Positions 31,468 through 43,657 of a DNA stretch of 64,000 bases are shown here, one piece after another. This DNA is from Graphiopsis chlorocephala (lineage: Eukaryota; Ascomycota; Dothideomycetes; Cladosporiales; Cladosporiaceae). The notes beneath the pieces are model-generated. The model was not told the DNA's origin. It did not search any database and saw only the letters and a program-made list of their open reading frames with translations. Each line of letters begins with the position of its first letter. Within the stretch, counting starts at the first letter, position 1. The stretch lies in contig JAIZZJ010000004.1 of the NCBI GenBank assembly GCA_022828445.1, positions 434,001 to 498,000 on the forward strand, in the 5' to 3' direction. A program made the position numbers and the translations under genes.

Positions 31468-33369
31468 ATGGCAGAACAACACGTGCAGGGGCGTCCTCCG
31501 CGTGTCCGCCTCTCTCAAAGCTCATTCGAGAGTGACCCGACTAGATTGCCCAGCCCATCCACCAGAATCGACACCGTCAACATGCATGCTGACGGCCACG
31601 GCGTGCATGCAGTGGACTTCAAATTCCGCCGTCCACCATCGCAAGAGCATATCTCGCTCGACCAACGTCTCGCTCCAGTGGACCCACGCGGTGCATCTCC
31701 TTCTCTTTACCACCGACAGCCCTTCGAAACTGGTTCAACTCGTCACTCGCCTTCCGCGCGACAGTTCTCAAGCCAAGACCAACCGCACCAGTACCAACCA
31801 AATCACCCACAGGACTCGACCGACTATCCCTCCGCACCACTCGCAAGCAGTGATCTGTACCGATCCGAGTACCACAGCTCATACCCTCAAGCAGAGCCTA
31901 GCATGCAGACGCACGCCCTTTCGATCGCCCATGAGAATCAAAGTTCTTCTCACGGCTCTCCTGCTCAACATGCCAGCGCACCGATAGGCAAACGTCTACC
32001 AAACCCTGATCTTCCTTCCAGTGAGAACGACGGCCTTATCTTCGACTCACATGATGATGCCGTAGCTGAGAGAGAAAGATTGTTCCGGCAGCCACTGGAG
32101 CCCATAGACGGCGACGATGTTGAAGAAGTCGATCAACACAAGCGCAAATATGCCGTAGCCGTCTTGAAAGCACTGAAACACGAAGACTTCTTGCCGCCAC
32201 CCGAGACTAAGAAAATCAGGCCGAAAAAGCCCGAAGGCGACAAGGCCAGAAAGACAGCTGCCGAGCTTATCGTGGAATTGAGTAACGTCGACAGAACCAA
32301 ATGGCTGAGGTGGCAAGAAGATGCCCAGCAGATCGTCGAAAGTCATCTAGATCAGCCAAAGCGCAAAGCCGACACCGCGTTTGGGCATTGCGCATGGGAC
32401 ATCGTCAACGAGGTCATCAAGATTCATCGCCAAGGGTTCTTCTTTACCAACCAAAAGACAGATAAGAAGCTGAAATGCTCCGCGCGTATCGAAGAAGCGG
32501 TCCAAGTCATCAAGTGGTACGCACGAGTCCGTGCTAAGCTTCTCGACGGTGACAAGATTTCCAACTTCTGCATCAGTCCAAAAGCGTACGCCAAAGTCAC
32601 TCTGAACGCTTTTTGGAACAACAGCGGACGGGCGAAAGCTCCAGTCAAGGACTCTGTACCTTCTCAACGGGTAGCGAAGAGGGATGGGGCGCTGGCTGGT
32701 AGATACGGTGAAGACAAGAAGAGCAAGAAGCCTGCCAAGACTATAGGTAACGGCGCTACCGGAACTGGAAGTGGCGACGCGCAAGAAGTCACTAGCGCTG
32801 TCTCGAGCGAAAGCAGGGCCAGCGACTCGTCGCCTGTTGACGGCGAGGAAGGACTCGAAGGAGGAGAGGATGAAGACGCAGATGGAGAGATCGACGACGA
32901 TGCCATTGCAGAACAAATCAGCAACAATACTCTACCCGCATTCAATAACGGTGGTTTCGGTGAGAATCTCATTGGCGATTTTCGGGATCACCCTTCAATG
33001 CGCCGATTCTCACACAACGACAAATACCCAGCCAACTTCGGCGAAAACCCTGCCACAATGGACCCCTTCCGTCAGTTCTATCAGCCGACCGCGCGTGGCC
33101 TGACAACGCACGCTTTCGCGATGCAGACCGCAAGTGCTACAATGCTTTCTGCCAGTGGCTCTGGTAACCCGACGTCCACGGGCGCGGTTCAACCATCTAA
33201 GCACAACATGTATGCTCCAAATGGGCTTCCAGCCCCTGTGAGACACCTCGACAACAACACCTGCTATAACCCGACTGCCTATCCAAGCGCGGGCTTTTCA
33301 AACCCTCAAGTTCCGCAGAGCAACGTTGGCGAGGCTCGCACCAGTAAGCGTCGTAAGCTTGGAAAATGA
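31468..33369 (+). CDS. disordered, probably nuclear protein with a conserved-looking core
   Basis: 633 residues in one exon, start MAEQHVQGRPPRVRLSQ. Not a family I can name. The first 190 residues are Ser/Pro/His/Gln-rich and disordered. The core (about 205-390) looks folded and mostly helical: KRKYAVAVLKALKHEDFLPP, RTKWLRWQEDAQQIVESHLD, AFGHCAWDIVNEVIKIHRQG, ARIEEAVQVIKWYARVRAKL. It is Lys-rich (KKIRPKKPEGDKARK). After it come an acidic run (EGLEGGEDEDADGEIDDDA, about 470) and a disordered tail that ends in SKRRKLGK, a classical nuclear-signal shape. Chromatin or transcription-linked function is plausible but is inference. Confidence 0.8.
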   Translation: MAEQHVQGRPPRVRLSQSSFESDPTRLPSPSTRIDTVNMHADGHGVHAVDFKFRRPPSQEHISLDQRLAPVDPRGASPSLYHRQPFETGSTRHSPSARQFSSQDQPHQYQPNHPQDSTDYPSAPLASSDLYRSEYHSSYPQAEPSMQTHALSIAHENQSSSHGSPAQHASAPIGKRLPNPDLPSSENDGLIFDSHDDAVAERERLFRQPLEPIDGDDVEEVDQHKRKYAVAVLKALKHEDFLPPPETKKIRPKKPEGDKARKTAAELIVELSNVDRTKWLRWQEDAQQIVESHLDQPKRKADTAFGHCAWDIVNEVIKIHRQGFFFTNQKTDKKLKCSARIEEAVQVIKWYARVRAKLLDGDKISNFCISPKAYAKVTLNAFWNNSGRAKAPVKDSVPSQRVAKRDGALAGRYGEDKKSKKPAKTIGNGATGTGSGDAQEVTSAVSSESRASDSSPVDGEEGLEGGEDEDADGEIDDDAIAEQISNNTLPAFNNGGFGENLIGDFRDHPSMRRFSHNDKYPANFGENPATMDPFRQFYQPTARGLTTHAFAMQTASATMLSASGSGNPTSTGAVQPSKHNMYAPNGLPAPVRHLDNNTCYNPTAYPSAGFSNPQVPQSNVGEARTSKRRKLGK

Positions 33370-34450
33370 ACTTCTATCATATTCCTTTCAAAGCAGATTC
33401 TTCCATGATGACCTTAATAACCCGAAAAGAGAGCATTGACCCAACAGTACACTACTGTTACGAAGCTTTACATCACAATTTGCGAGCGAGCAATGCGTTT
33501 TCCACTATGTCGCTCACACCCTTCGAAAGCGTCCACCCACAACTTTCTATGGTCGTTTGGAATGGCGTACCAACTTGAGTTTGCAATGGTTTATGTTTGA
33601 CGGATTGTTTTCGTGACGGGCTCCTCAGGCGATCGATCGGCAGTGCTCGACTCAATCTCGAGCGAATGGCCATGCTGATCTGCCGGATTGTCCGATCTTG
33701 TATTTCGGTTCTTTTTGGCGGAATTGCCTCACAGAAGGCCCGCGTAGCTAGATCATGCTACACTAATACTGATTGTTTCTCGTTATCATACCGCCTCCTC
33801 TTCCTCTCACTTTGATCGAACGAGTGATGCAACACCACTGCAAACATCAGACAAAGGCTTGGGAGATCCAATTTGCTGATGGTGACACTACCGATTCACA
33901 AAGTCGAATAAGCAGATTGTTTGGAATGGGCCAAGAGTACTGACTTCAGTGCGCAAAGGCTGGACTCCGGAAAGCAAGATGCTATCGTTGCAATACTGTT
34001 CGGCGCACAAGTCTCTTCCTGGCTGGCATGTCATGCAAATGTAGAAAACGCACAAGAGTGTAAACATGCCTGGTAGTTTTGCGACGCAAATGAGTTCTTG
34101 CTTAGGTATTTTCTGTATCATTAACGAGAGATATATCGAAACTATCTAGGAAAAGGTCGTCATATCATCGTGATTGGTTTGCCGTGAGGCGTTGGTCTTG
34201 TAGAAAATCTGCTCTCTCCTTCCTTCAAAGCAAATGCATGCAACCGAAATGCGCAACAAGAAAAAACAAACAAGCAGTAGTGTAGCGATGCGAGAGATTG
34301 ATTAAATGTATACAGAGCGCATCTGAAGATGTAGGAGCGATAAGCCGAAAGTGTCGCATTATTGCGCTCTGCAGATAGAACGTTACGTGCCAATCTCCAC
34401 AGGCTCAAGACTCAGCTGTCTCCCGTCCCGGCTAAGCTTCGACATTGCAA
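33370..34450. other. convergent 1.1-kb 3' region
   Basis: AT-richer spacer between the 3' ends of the nuclear-type protein and the WD40 gene. Short ORFs only. Nothing recognised. Confidence 0.5.
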
Positions 34451-37400
34451 TCACAAAAAGCCAGTCGATTCAACCCCAAGTGCACCTGACTGCAAATGAT
34501 CCGGAGGCATGTTGGCCCGCACTTCTTTCGGGTGGCGGTAACCAGGTTCTCTGGAACTTTTGCTACGTGGCGGGACAGAAAGCTCATTGGGCTTATTTTC
34601 TGTGCCAGGCGATAGAGGCGCCGGCACTGGTGGTGGTGGAGGCGGCATTGCTTCTCGTTGCTCGGCCATAGCTTGCTCGTACGGGCTTTTGGCACGACCA
34701 ATACTCTTTGTCCGTGAATGGCCGGCGGAAGCAGAGCCAGATGGGAGCACTGTTTCGTACGGTGGGACATAGGTAGTGGCCTCTAGCATTGGTGGTGACT
34801 TGGCGCGCGACCGTGAGTGATTGCGCATACGGTCTGCGACGCCGCGCATACGTGAGCCGAAACTCTCACTGATGCTGCCGTGTCCCCTTCGGTGCAGTGG
34901 TGGTGACGCCGTGTACGCACGCTCCATGGAGTAAGGGAACTGTGGAAAAGAGGTCGGAGCTTGGGACAGATCGGATGCAGAGCCACTGGTGGTGGTGGCG
35001 GTTGTCGAGGCATTGACATCAATGGTATGAGCACCCACGTCGGATTTTGTTGAGTTGATGTACTGATAAAAGCTTGGTGGCGGAGGTGGTGGAGGAGGTG
35101 TTGCAAGATGCTGCAGCTCCGGCAGGAGGACTGGGTCGTCATCTGTACCTTGGTCGAGGACGATGATGTGCCGGTCATTGCTGTGTATAGCATGATCTAT
35201 GCTTGCAATTTGAGCAGGCGCGACCTCGTACACCGGGGACTCGGGTGGAGAGATCATGCGCACTTGACCGCGACCTACAGAAAAGCGACGATTGGCACTT
35301 GTGAGATTCGTTCTTGTGGATGCGTTGCCACGAACCATTGCACTATCATCCAGTGGTGCAGATGCGGCCCGGGGTATACTTTGTGCGTTGGACTTGCCAA
35401 AGACCGTAGATGGCAATAGTTGACTCACCGTATCTTCTTGCGGACTCCTCGACATATCAGACGCCAAAGAGGAAGATACTTGGCTCGAGGAAGACGGGCC
35501 GGCTTGGCTCAAGCTGGAGGGCGCCAATTGGCTGAGATTAGAGTCAGTTGCCTGACTGAGAAGAGATCCACCGTTGGAGCTCACGCTGGCCGGCATAACT
35601 GGTACTGGAGGTGCGTCGAGAGCAGCGTCGGAGAGCATATAATAAGGATGTTTCATAGCTCTGGGTGTGGCTGGCAAGCCAATCTGAGCAGGTGTCGTGG
35701 AGGTGATGGTGACTTTCCCATAGCGAGCTATGATCTCGGGATCAGCGGTCATGCTGCGGGCGTATGGTGGTGTGGACGAGCGAGGACTGTTGTCAAGATC
35801 CGTTTGAGACCTGAGACCGAGGCTCGGACGATTCGGCAGCAGATCGCTGGGCAGCGGTATGGCTGGTGCTGAAGGTCGCCTGGCAAGAGACAATCGGCGT
35901 TCCTCCAGTTCCCTAGCGGCAATCTCCTTCCGAGTGAGTGGTGTCGCCAATTGCCCGACTCGCGCGTGGAGTGGACCGGCTGGGGCGGTGTGCTTTCCAG
36001 AATCAGCCTTGGATGCTGTGTCAGCCTGCTCAGTGGCCACTTTCGGTCGTTGACTCTGAGACCTGCTGCGATTCTTGCTGACGCTCGCCGTCCTTTCCGA
36101 CAATGCATGGTTTCTGTTCGAACTCTGTGCTCTGGACCTTGCGCGATTGCCGTCACTCTTTGTCTCATCGTTGTCGTTCGCATTCCGCGCATCTCCAAGC
36201 ATTGGGAGTGGCGATGACGGCGAGCGTGTTGTCGATCCTGGACCTCGCCCTCGATCGCGGCCTCTGAGGTCACCTTTTTGCTCATGCCTGCTTACGCTTG
36301 GCAAACGGCGTACTGAGTCCGACCTTGGAGGAGCGGGTTTGTTGGCAGTGTCATCCTTTACATGAGTATTGCCAAAACCCTCGTTGCTGTAAGCGGCAAG
36401 AGGAGAGGCGAGCTTGTAAAAGTCTTCCGCTTGACTTGCTGCCGCAGCCTCTTTCGCATTGGCCTGTGCAATTTCCTCAGGAGACATTGGTACCGGCGAA
36501 GAGGGTGACTTCTTTGCAGGCGCGATGTAGCGTACGCCACCTCTACCACGAGCTCCGGAGTGCTCACGCGCTCTGCTGGCAGCTCTTTCGGTGTGTTGGT
36601 CGTTACGACTGTTGCTACGGCCGTCGCCCCGAGCACGACTTGTCGTGCGCACTTGTCGTTTGGTGAGACGAGCTTCCTCAACACTATTAATGTAATCATC
36701 GATGGCTTTTGTTTTCGAGCTCTGTAAGCTGGCAGCGGTAAGAAGAGGGCTTGAAACACGCTCATGTTGCTGACCAGATTGAGAGGACGTTGTTGTACCA
36801 GTAGCGGTTCCTGTTCGCGATGGTTGTGTGCTGGACTCTCTGGTCTCAAGTACCTGAATTCTCATTCCGTCTACTGATCTGTCGCGGGAGCTCTGACCAG
36901 GACGTGAAGCGGCTCGCAAACGTGCCAGTGATCCAGGAGAGGGTGAAGGGAGGCGATCCCTTGACCCATTTGTCATGGGTAAGCGGCCTAAATCGAGCGA
37001 TGTGGAGCGTAGAGCGGTCGCCGGTTCTTCTGTGTCACTGACAGAAGGCGTACGTCGCCCCTGGCTACCCATAAGACTGTTCTTGCCAGCTGAAGCCAGG
37101 ATTGGAGTTCCGATCTCTGCAGCTTCTTGCCTGATGCGTGGGATGTCACTTCTTGATGGCAAACGCTTACGCCTGGCGTATCCTCCCGGGGTTGCTGTAC
37201 GTGCAGATGATGTGTCCCTCATTGACAGTTCGTACGGATGCCAATCTGTTGGTGACATTGCGGATGCGACAATTGGAGTGACTCCGATGGCCAATGGTGT
37301 AGGGTCGTCAGTGGGTTGTACTGCAGCACCTTTCGCGCCGAAAGTGGTGATGAGCTTGAGAGAGCCATTTTTTGCTTTCAATTTGCCAGAGGCTGTTCTT

Positions 37401-39844
37401 GATGGAGGCGAAAGTGGCGGGCTGTGAAGCGAGCCCGCACTGGCTGATTCCATAGCTTCCTCGTGCTGCTGTCGTGCAGCGAAAACAGCATCTTGCGTTC
37501 TTGGCGAAGTCCAGGGCACCGTAGTTTCGGCACTGGCGCAAGAAAAAATTCGTACAGCAAGCTCAGGTTCACCTGACTTGACTGCAACTTCGCCCCATTT
37601 TCGCAACAGGTATACTTGCCGACCCCAGTCTGTGGGAAGACACAGACTGGATAGGAGGACCGCCTCCATGAAGTAGCTTTGAGAAACATAAACTTCAATT
37701 GCATCGTTCAACTCACCAAGCCCAAGAAGGATCGCGACTGCTGGGTGGATGTCGCCCTTCTCGAGGAGTCGTTGAACAAAGGCTTCGCCCACTCTCTTTT
37801 GGGAGTCTTGCCCAATAGAGCTGAGAGCAAGCAGCATCCAGTCAGACGAGGTCATGGATTGAGATCCAATTAAGTTGGGCATGCTCTCTGCGCCTGTATC
37901 GCCCAGCCACTTGGCAAGAAGTATCGCGCTTGCGGAACCGGCGCGATGTCTGGACATCTCATCGCGGACCAAGCTAGCAACTGAGTCGTTCCAGCCAAAG
38001 ACAATGCTGAGCATTTCTCGTTGCAGAATTTCGGCAGTACGGGCAGTTTCGCCATAGTGCGGAGTTTGCAGTGGGACATCCAGTAGTCGTTGTTTCATGA
38101 AAGGAAATAAGTCGATCATAGCATTGTGCGCAATTGATTCTTCAGGACTTCGTAATATCTCGCGGCGCAAGCTTGATGACCTGAAGCGTGCTTGTGATGC
38201 TCTTGTCGATCCAGAACGAATTGACATACTATCACGAATGGGATTTGTGTTGCCACCACTGAATGAGAATTCTGTGCCTTCATATCCCGTAGTGTTGGAT
38301 GCTCTCGATGAGGATGGACGATCGTACAGATACTTTCTTTGTTGGTTTCCACCACCGGAAGACTTTGAGCTAGTCGATGAGGCGCGGCTGGAGGATGGGC
38401 TGAGTGGAGTGATCTTGTCTCGAATCTCGCTCTCTAGTTGGTCTAGTGAGTCCATCTCTCGAGCGATTTTGTCGAGAGGAGACATGCCAGTGCTTTCGTC
38501 AGTACTGCTCTCAGCATCGGAATGACCTGTCAATGTCGGTCCTTGTATTGACTTGGGCTGATGTGACTTTGAGTAGGGATTGACTTGTTCTTCCAGTGAT
38601 GTGGGCGGTGTTGGTGGGGTGTTTGCTGGGACGTGTTGTACGCTCTGCACTTGTAGTGGAACTGCCATTGGCGAAACATCATATTGTTGTACCGTATGAT
38701 TGCGACCAAGGGTAAATAGTGTGGCAGTCGGCCCATAATTCGCGAGACCAATGACACCGTCAATCGTTGGCACGATGTCATACGTCACACGTTTGGTCCT
38801 CACGTCCCATGAGCGTGTTTCGCTATCAATCGTTAGCACTAAATCGGTAGATGGAAGCAACTCATAGAAACTGACCCATCGTAATATTGCACCAGACGGC
38901 CGTTCTTTGACCAGGCGAACCAGCTGGGTCCGGGTTGACGTATATCGGACCGCGACAGTGCTCTGATGATGGTAGGTGTCTCGTGTTGTGGTGACTTAGG
39001 AACGCTCCAAACTCTTAAATCGCCATCAGCGGTCTGAGTCGCAAGCATATCAGACTTCTGTTTGGAAGAAGTGCCATGCCACGCAAGCCCAGTAATGCGT
39101 GATGGGGCTCGAGAAGTGGTCAGGGTGTGTAGAATCGTAAAAGCTGGCTTGAGGGTCGCGATAAGAATGGATCCATTGAGGTACCTGGCGGATTCAGCAA
39201 CGTCGTTGGAACACAGAACGAGGGAAACCGTACCCGATCGCAAAGGTGCGATTGTCACTCGCCGGAGCAATCGCGGTGATTGGATCAAATATCGTTCGCG
39301 CACAGATATTCTCATCTGTGGATGGCTCAAAAAGTATGATGGTGCCCTGGATGTTACCTGTACTTCGATTAGTTCTCAGGTCTGACCTCATTCCCGCCCT
39401 TGATCACTTACCGAAAGCAATGTTGCCGTTGCGCATAAAATGTGCCACATTGATCGGATCATACGCCACGAAACGTGCGATTTCTCGTCCTGTGAGGATG
39501 TCCCACACCACTGTTGAATGCCCCGCATCATAACTGACTGCGATCCTTCCAGCGCCTTGTTCACTGACGTTGTCCACCGCGATCCATTTGATATCCTCGC
39601 GGTGCCTCTCAAATCGTCTTTCAATGACCAAAGTGTCGTGGTGGAGAACGAGTACTACATTGCGCTGAGCGTAGAGTAGAAACGATCCTGTGGCTGCGCA
39701 TGGCTCGAAGGTTTGTTCCGAGTTCTCAGGCGTTAAAGTTGATGGTGGTGGAACTGGTCGCACAGAACCTGAGCGCTTCGAAGACGAGGAACCTGTCCTT
39801 GTCTGCGAATTGCGGTCTGACATTATGCGAGTCACTGTAGGCAT
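34451..39844 (-). CDS. large WD40 / alpha-solenoid protein with disordered C-terminus
   Basis: Minus-strand exons: 39844-39412, 39357-39234, 39184-38876 and 38822-34451. Introns are 54, 49 and 53 bp. All phases agree and give 1,745 residues. The first third is a WD40-type propeller: GAGRIAVSYDAGHSTVVWDI, ADGDLRVWSVPKS, WFAWSKNGRLVQYYDG, then across the last intron ETRSWDVRTKRVTYD and YGPTATLFTLGRNHTVQQYD. A helical solenoid follows (about 640-870: SASAILLAKWLGDTG, IHPAVAILLGLGELNDAIEV, GRQVYLLRKWGEVAVKSGE). The rest is long Ser/Pro/Arg-rich disorder with a polyproline run. The architecture recalls WD40-solenoid scaffolds, but the role is unknown to me. An in-frame ATG at 39823 (MSDRNSQTRTG) is an equally good start. 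Confidence 0.8.
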
Positions 39845-42800
39845 TGTGTTGCGGTCAGCGAGTGATCGTGGCCATGAAAGAGGCCGTGGGTCGCTGAGTA
39901 GGCCCAATACCGAAAATAGCAATGAGGAGGAGGTAAACACTATGTATGCACACAGCTATCCGGCGAAAGAGACGTACCGTGACATGCGCGCTAAACCGTC
40001 ACCTGCAGAACCTGGGATCTCTTTGTAGCTGTGCTCTGCGACCTTCCCTTGGGAAACATTCGTGCGCTTAAGCCCCACGTTCACGGCAAGTCGAGCTGTT
40101 GTGTAGCACTGGGAGACGCACGCAGCCGCGCTGGAAAGAGACTTGGAAGGATGCACAAGTACAGTGCCTGCAGAAGGATGCAGAAACAGCAGACACGCAG
40201 CCCCCGGCGCAGGAGTGAAGTGAGCAGTAGTGAAAGCAACTGAGAGGATGGCGTCGACGTAATCTGGCACGCCAAATCAGAGCTGGGCGCGTAACTGCAA
40301 GAAGGAAGTCGACATCGGTTGCGGGCTTGCCACAATATCAGTACATCCGAGCACGCCCAACGTAGCAACCGTCCAGCAAGGAAGCGGTTAGACGACACAT
40401 CTGAAAGGCTGGGAGATGGCGGAGAGGGCACCTATGAAGGGCAACACCAACCCGGACATGCTGCTATTCGTCGAGCTTGCAGGACGAGCCAACGCAGACG
40501 GGTCCTGGGAGTCTTCAAGACTAACGAGACCCTGCCTACGGGCCGTTCGTTATGGCTTCCACGCATTGCGAAGGACAGCGTTTGGTGTGCCTAGCGATGC
40601 AGGCAGCGCACGCCGAAAGTGAGATAATGTATGGGCCAGTAGGCGAGCGAGGTCAGTCGTGCAGCCATGGCTCTTCAGGGTGATCATTGGCCGGCGGGAG
40701 CTGCGGCTAGCATCCTAGTGCAGCGAGTGCAAAGCCACCGTCACACATTCATCTAGACCGCCAGCACACAGTGGTGCTCTGATCCTCCTTGATCGTGAGG
40801 CTCAGCGAGCTGCCAGAGTCATAAATGAGCGAGACCCGCACCCTGGAGCTATAATGGCTTCAAATACTTGACTCACGGCGCTCATTGCGTGGATGGGAGA
40901 TGAGCATGGCAAAAGAGGCTCGAGGTCACCGCCTCAGACATGCGGCACCTTGTGCGTCGCATTCGCTCGCCCGAGAGCTTGGGAGTCCCGGTCTCCAGGG
41001 GTGCATCTGCGTCTGCACTGCGGACATGTTGTTATTATTTCGAGCTGTCGTGATACCAGAGTTGAGATTGGCATGGCCGCATGCAAGCGACATAGAGGAA
41101 CACTCACACACAACAATCACCCCGGTACGCTCATCCCGCCCCCGGGCAAGGTCGGGCCGCCATCTACCGCACCTCCACCTCGTCGATCTGGGGTGGAGTC
41201 TGTCACATCTTCCTCCAATGACAAAGCATTTTAGACGATTCCTCCGTATTTTAGACGCTGGAAGTTGTTAGGCCTCCGACGTGTGCATGTGCAGGGCGCA
41301 TGCCAGGCGAGGAGCGTGTATATATTTACCAACGCCTCTTTGGTACCTCAATGCTAGGAGAACCGAGAAAGCATGCTGGAAGCCTGAAGCCCAATGAATG
41401 GTGGATCTTCCAGAGGATACGAGCCATTGAGATGGTCCTCCTTACGTGGAGCCAAATCGTGCAATTTGTAGCATATATCAAAGGCACTATGACTTCTTCC
41501 GCACGAGACCACCGGGAGTCTGCAACTTCCGTGCCACCATTGGCCTCCACCAGGTCGCAGCATGCGCGATGACGAGATCGGTGCGAGCTCATACGACGAG
41601 GTCGACAAGTCCGTCTCCCGTTTTCGATCGCACTGGCAGCACATCGCCGTCGTGTCATTAATTAAGACAGAAGCTTCATATAGTCGAAGCAGACGTGTCA
41701 ATGCGACTACTTATGCGAACGGCAGGGAGCGATGCCTGTAGCGTGCCTTCTCACGACCGCTCGCAGTGCTAAGACGGAGTTCTGATCTCGGGTACTGCTA
41801 GAATAGGTGTCTGCACAGCTGAGGTCGAATCAATGCTAGCATTCGTTCAGACATACCCTTGTTTGACAAGTGGCAGGTGCTAATATAAATGCTTGTGTGA
41901 CGTTTATAGCATCTGGATTTAGACCCAGCAACAGCCCTACGATTCGCCGCCATACTATCACCAGTCCCTCACCTCAGTATCAACAACGAAGCTCAACGAC
42001 GCTGTCACAACGCCTTCTTCGTCAATACGACTCTGTCCGGTTTAGCGACGCACGAAACCGACTAGGTCCAGGGCACAACCCAGCTGCACGCGCAAGTCCA
42101 ACGGCTGGCAGTCGACGTACATACATGTACATACATGCGCTGTGCTGCACGTCGCCCGGTCGTGCCTTGCAGTCAGTCGCCGAACGAACAAGTTCATGCT
42201 GTCCAACGGACATCTTCTTGGCGACCGGTGCCGAAGAGTCCGCATGCATACGCCGTCACGTGTCTGCGAGAGGGTGGGGAGAGCCCACTCTCACCGCCAA
42301 CGGCGTCACGAGCGAGGGCGCTGAAGCCATGTGATACTCGGATGTGCGCGGTGGTGCGACAGGGTGATCTTTGTGTGTCTGTCTTATGGATGAGAATTTC
42401 TCGGGCTTTTGAGACTTTGAGACTTGGAACAATGAGGACTGCTTTATGCTTGTAGTAAAGTTCAAGAATGCATTTGCTCGCTGGCTTGTCTAATGACATG
42501 GGTATATCGCGATAATCACTAAGGTACGAAGAAAAAGTCCAAAAACGTCCAACCCCCACGCCGCCCGAAATTCCGACCACTCACAGCCAGCACGTAGCCG
42601 CCCAAGAACACCTGCGCATCAGCAGGGATTCCGAACTTGGTGTACGCGGGCAGTGGTGCCTCCACGTTCCTTGCTCAGTGCCACGCTGTTATGTGCGCGG
42701 TCATCCGATCGCGCATCATCGCACGCAACGCAACAGCGCATGTGGTGAAGCCCGACCTTTGCTGCGGCCACTCGTCGCACGCGCAATGCAGTCGTGTCCA

Positions 42801-43318
42801 AGTCGTCCCTCGGCTGGTCACCGTCCTGTAGAACGCAAAACATGTCGATATAGACAACATGTGTGCAATCTATGAGACCGCCACTCGGAAGCCACAGCCC
42901 CGGCAGCCGCCCGTTGAAGGCAGTGCATGGTGCTTCGGGGATGTGCTGCCGCGACCGTGGCTTTTCACCCGCATTGCATTGCAAGTGCGAGGAGTCGGTA
43001 GCGGTCGAGTGAATGCGGCGACAGAGTAGTGTCGCCTATAATTGATACTCCTGCCCCTGGATGTGACCGGGACCGAGCACCTGGAACGCGGACTGGTCGT
43101 TAGGTCGTTGGGCAGCGATCGAATTGGATGCTTGCCATGCGTCGCATTGTGATCGGTCGCTTCGAGGGCAGGATCTGCGTCGTGGTGCTACCGTTTTTGG
43201 TAGGCGAGGTATTTTGGTGTGTGTCGAAGAGATCAGTTCGGTCCAGACCGTGGATGGAAAATTGTTGAGTTGATAGTTTGGATGTGATCATTAGACCACG
43301 ACTCCAATCGAAAGTTCT
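39845..43318. other. 3.5-kb region without a supported gene
   Basis: Upstream of the WD40 gene. Many short ORFs on both strands with Arg/Thr/Ser/Cys-rich random-like composition, no consistent splice model and no domain. GC content is ordinary. No transposon or RNA gene seen. Confidence 0.5.
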
Positions 43319-43657
43319 TCAAGGCTTGACCTGCTTGGAGCTCTTGGAGCGGCTGGTCTTAGGAGAGACAGGTGGCAACAATGGGCGAAGCCACATCTCT
43401 GCTGGTCTTGGTGGCGGAGGAGCTTGTGACATGTATGGCACATCGTCTGCACCGAGCAAATCGTCATCGCTGACATAAGAAGTCGGCTTGTTGTTGCTCA
43501 TGCGGCGTGCGAATGTCGAGGAGTTGAAGGGTTGGCATGCGGTGGGTTGAGAGTTGAAGCTAGGTCCCAAGGATGCAAGCGAGAGACTTGATGATCGGCT
43601 AGCGATAGAGATAGGGCTGCTCGAAGGCGTAGAGCCGCGGCTTGATGAGAAAGACAT
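43319..43657 (-). CDS. small Ser/Pro-rich protein with SYVSDDDL motif
   Basis: 112 residues, single exon, start MSFSSSRGSTPSSSP. The first 45 residues are Ser-rich. Then SYVSDDDLLGADDVPYMSQ, an acidic Asp box, PPPPRP, and a helix-like AEMWLRPLLPPV. It ends Lys/Ser-rich (KTSRSKSSKQVKP). I recall small fungal proteins with the same order (Ser-rich start, SYVSD-DLF-like acidic box, LLPP, basic tail), whose function is unknown. Composition and layout make it more likely than a chance ORF. Confidence 0.6.
   Translation of the reverse strand: MSFSSSRGSTPSSSPISIASRSSSLSLASLGPSFNSQPTACQPFNSSTFARRMSNNKPTSYVSDDDLLGADDVPYMSQAPPPPRPAEMWLRPLLPPVSPKTSRSKSSKQVKP

Noticed and set aside
39062..39533. Plus-strand frames over the WD40 exons
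   Set aside because: The minus strand has consistent splice phases and WD motifs across the same bases.
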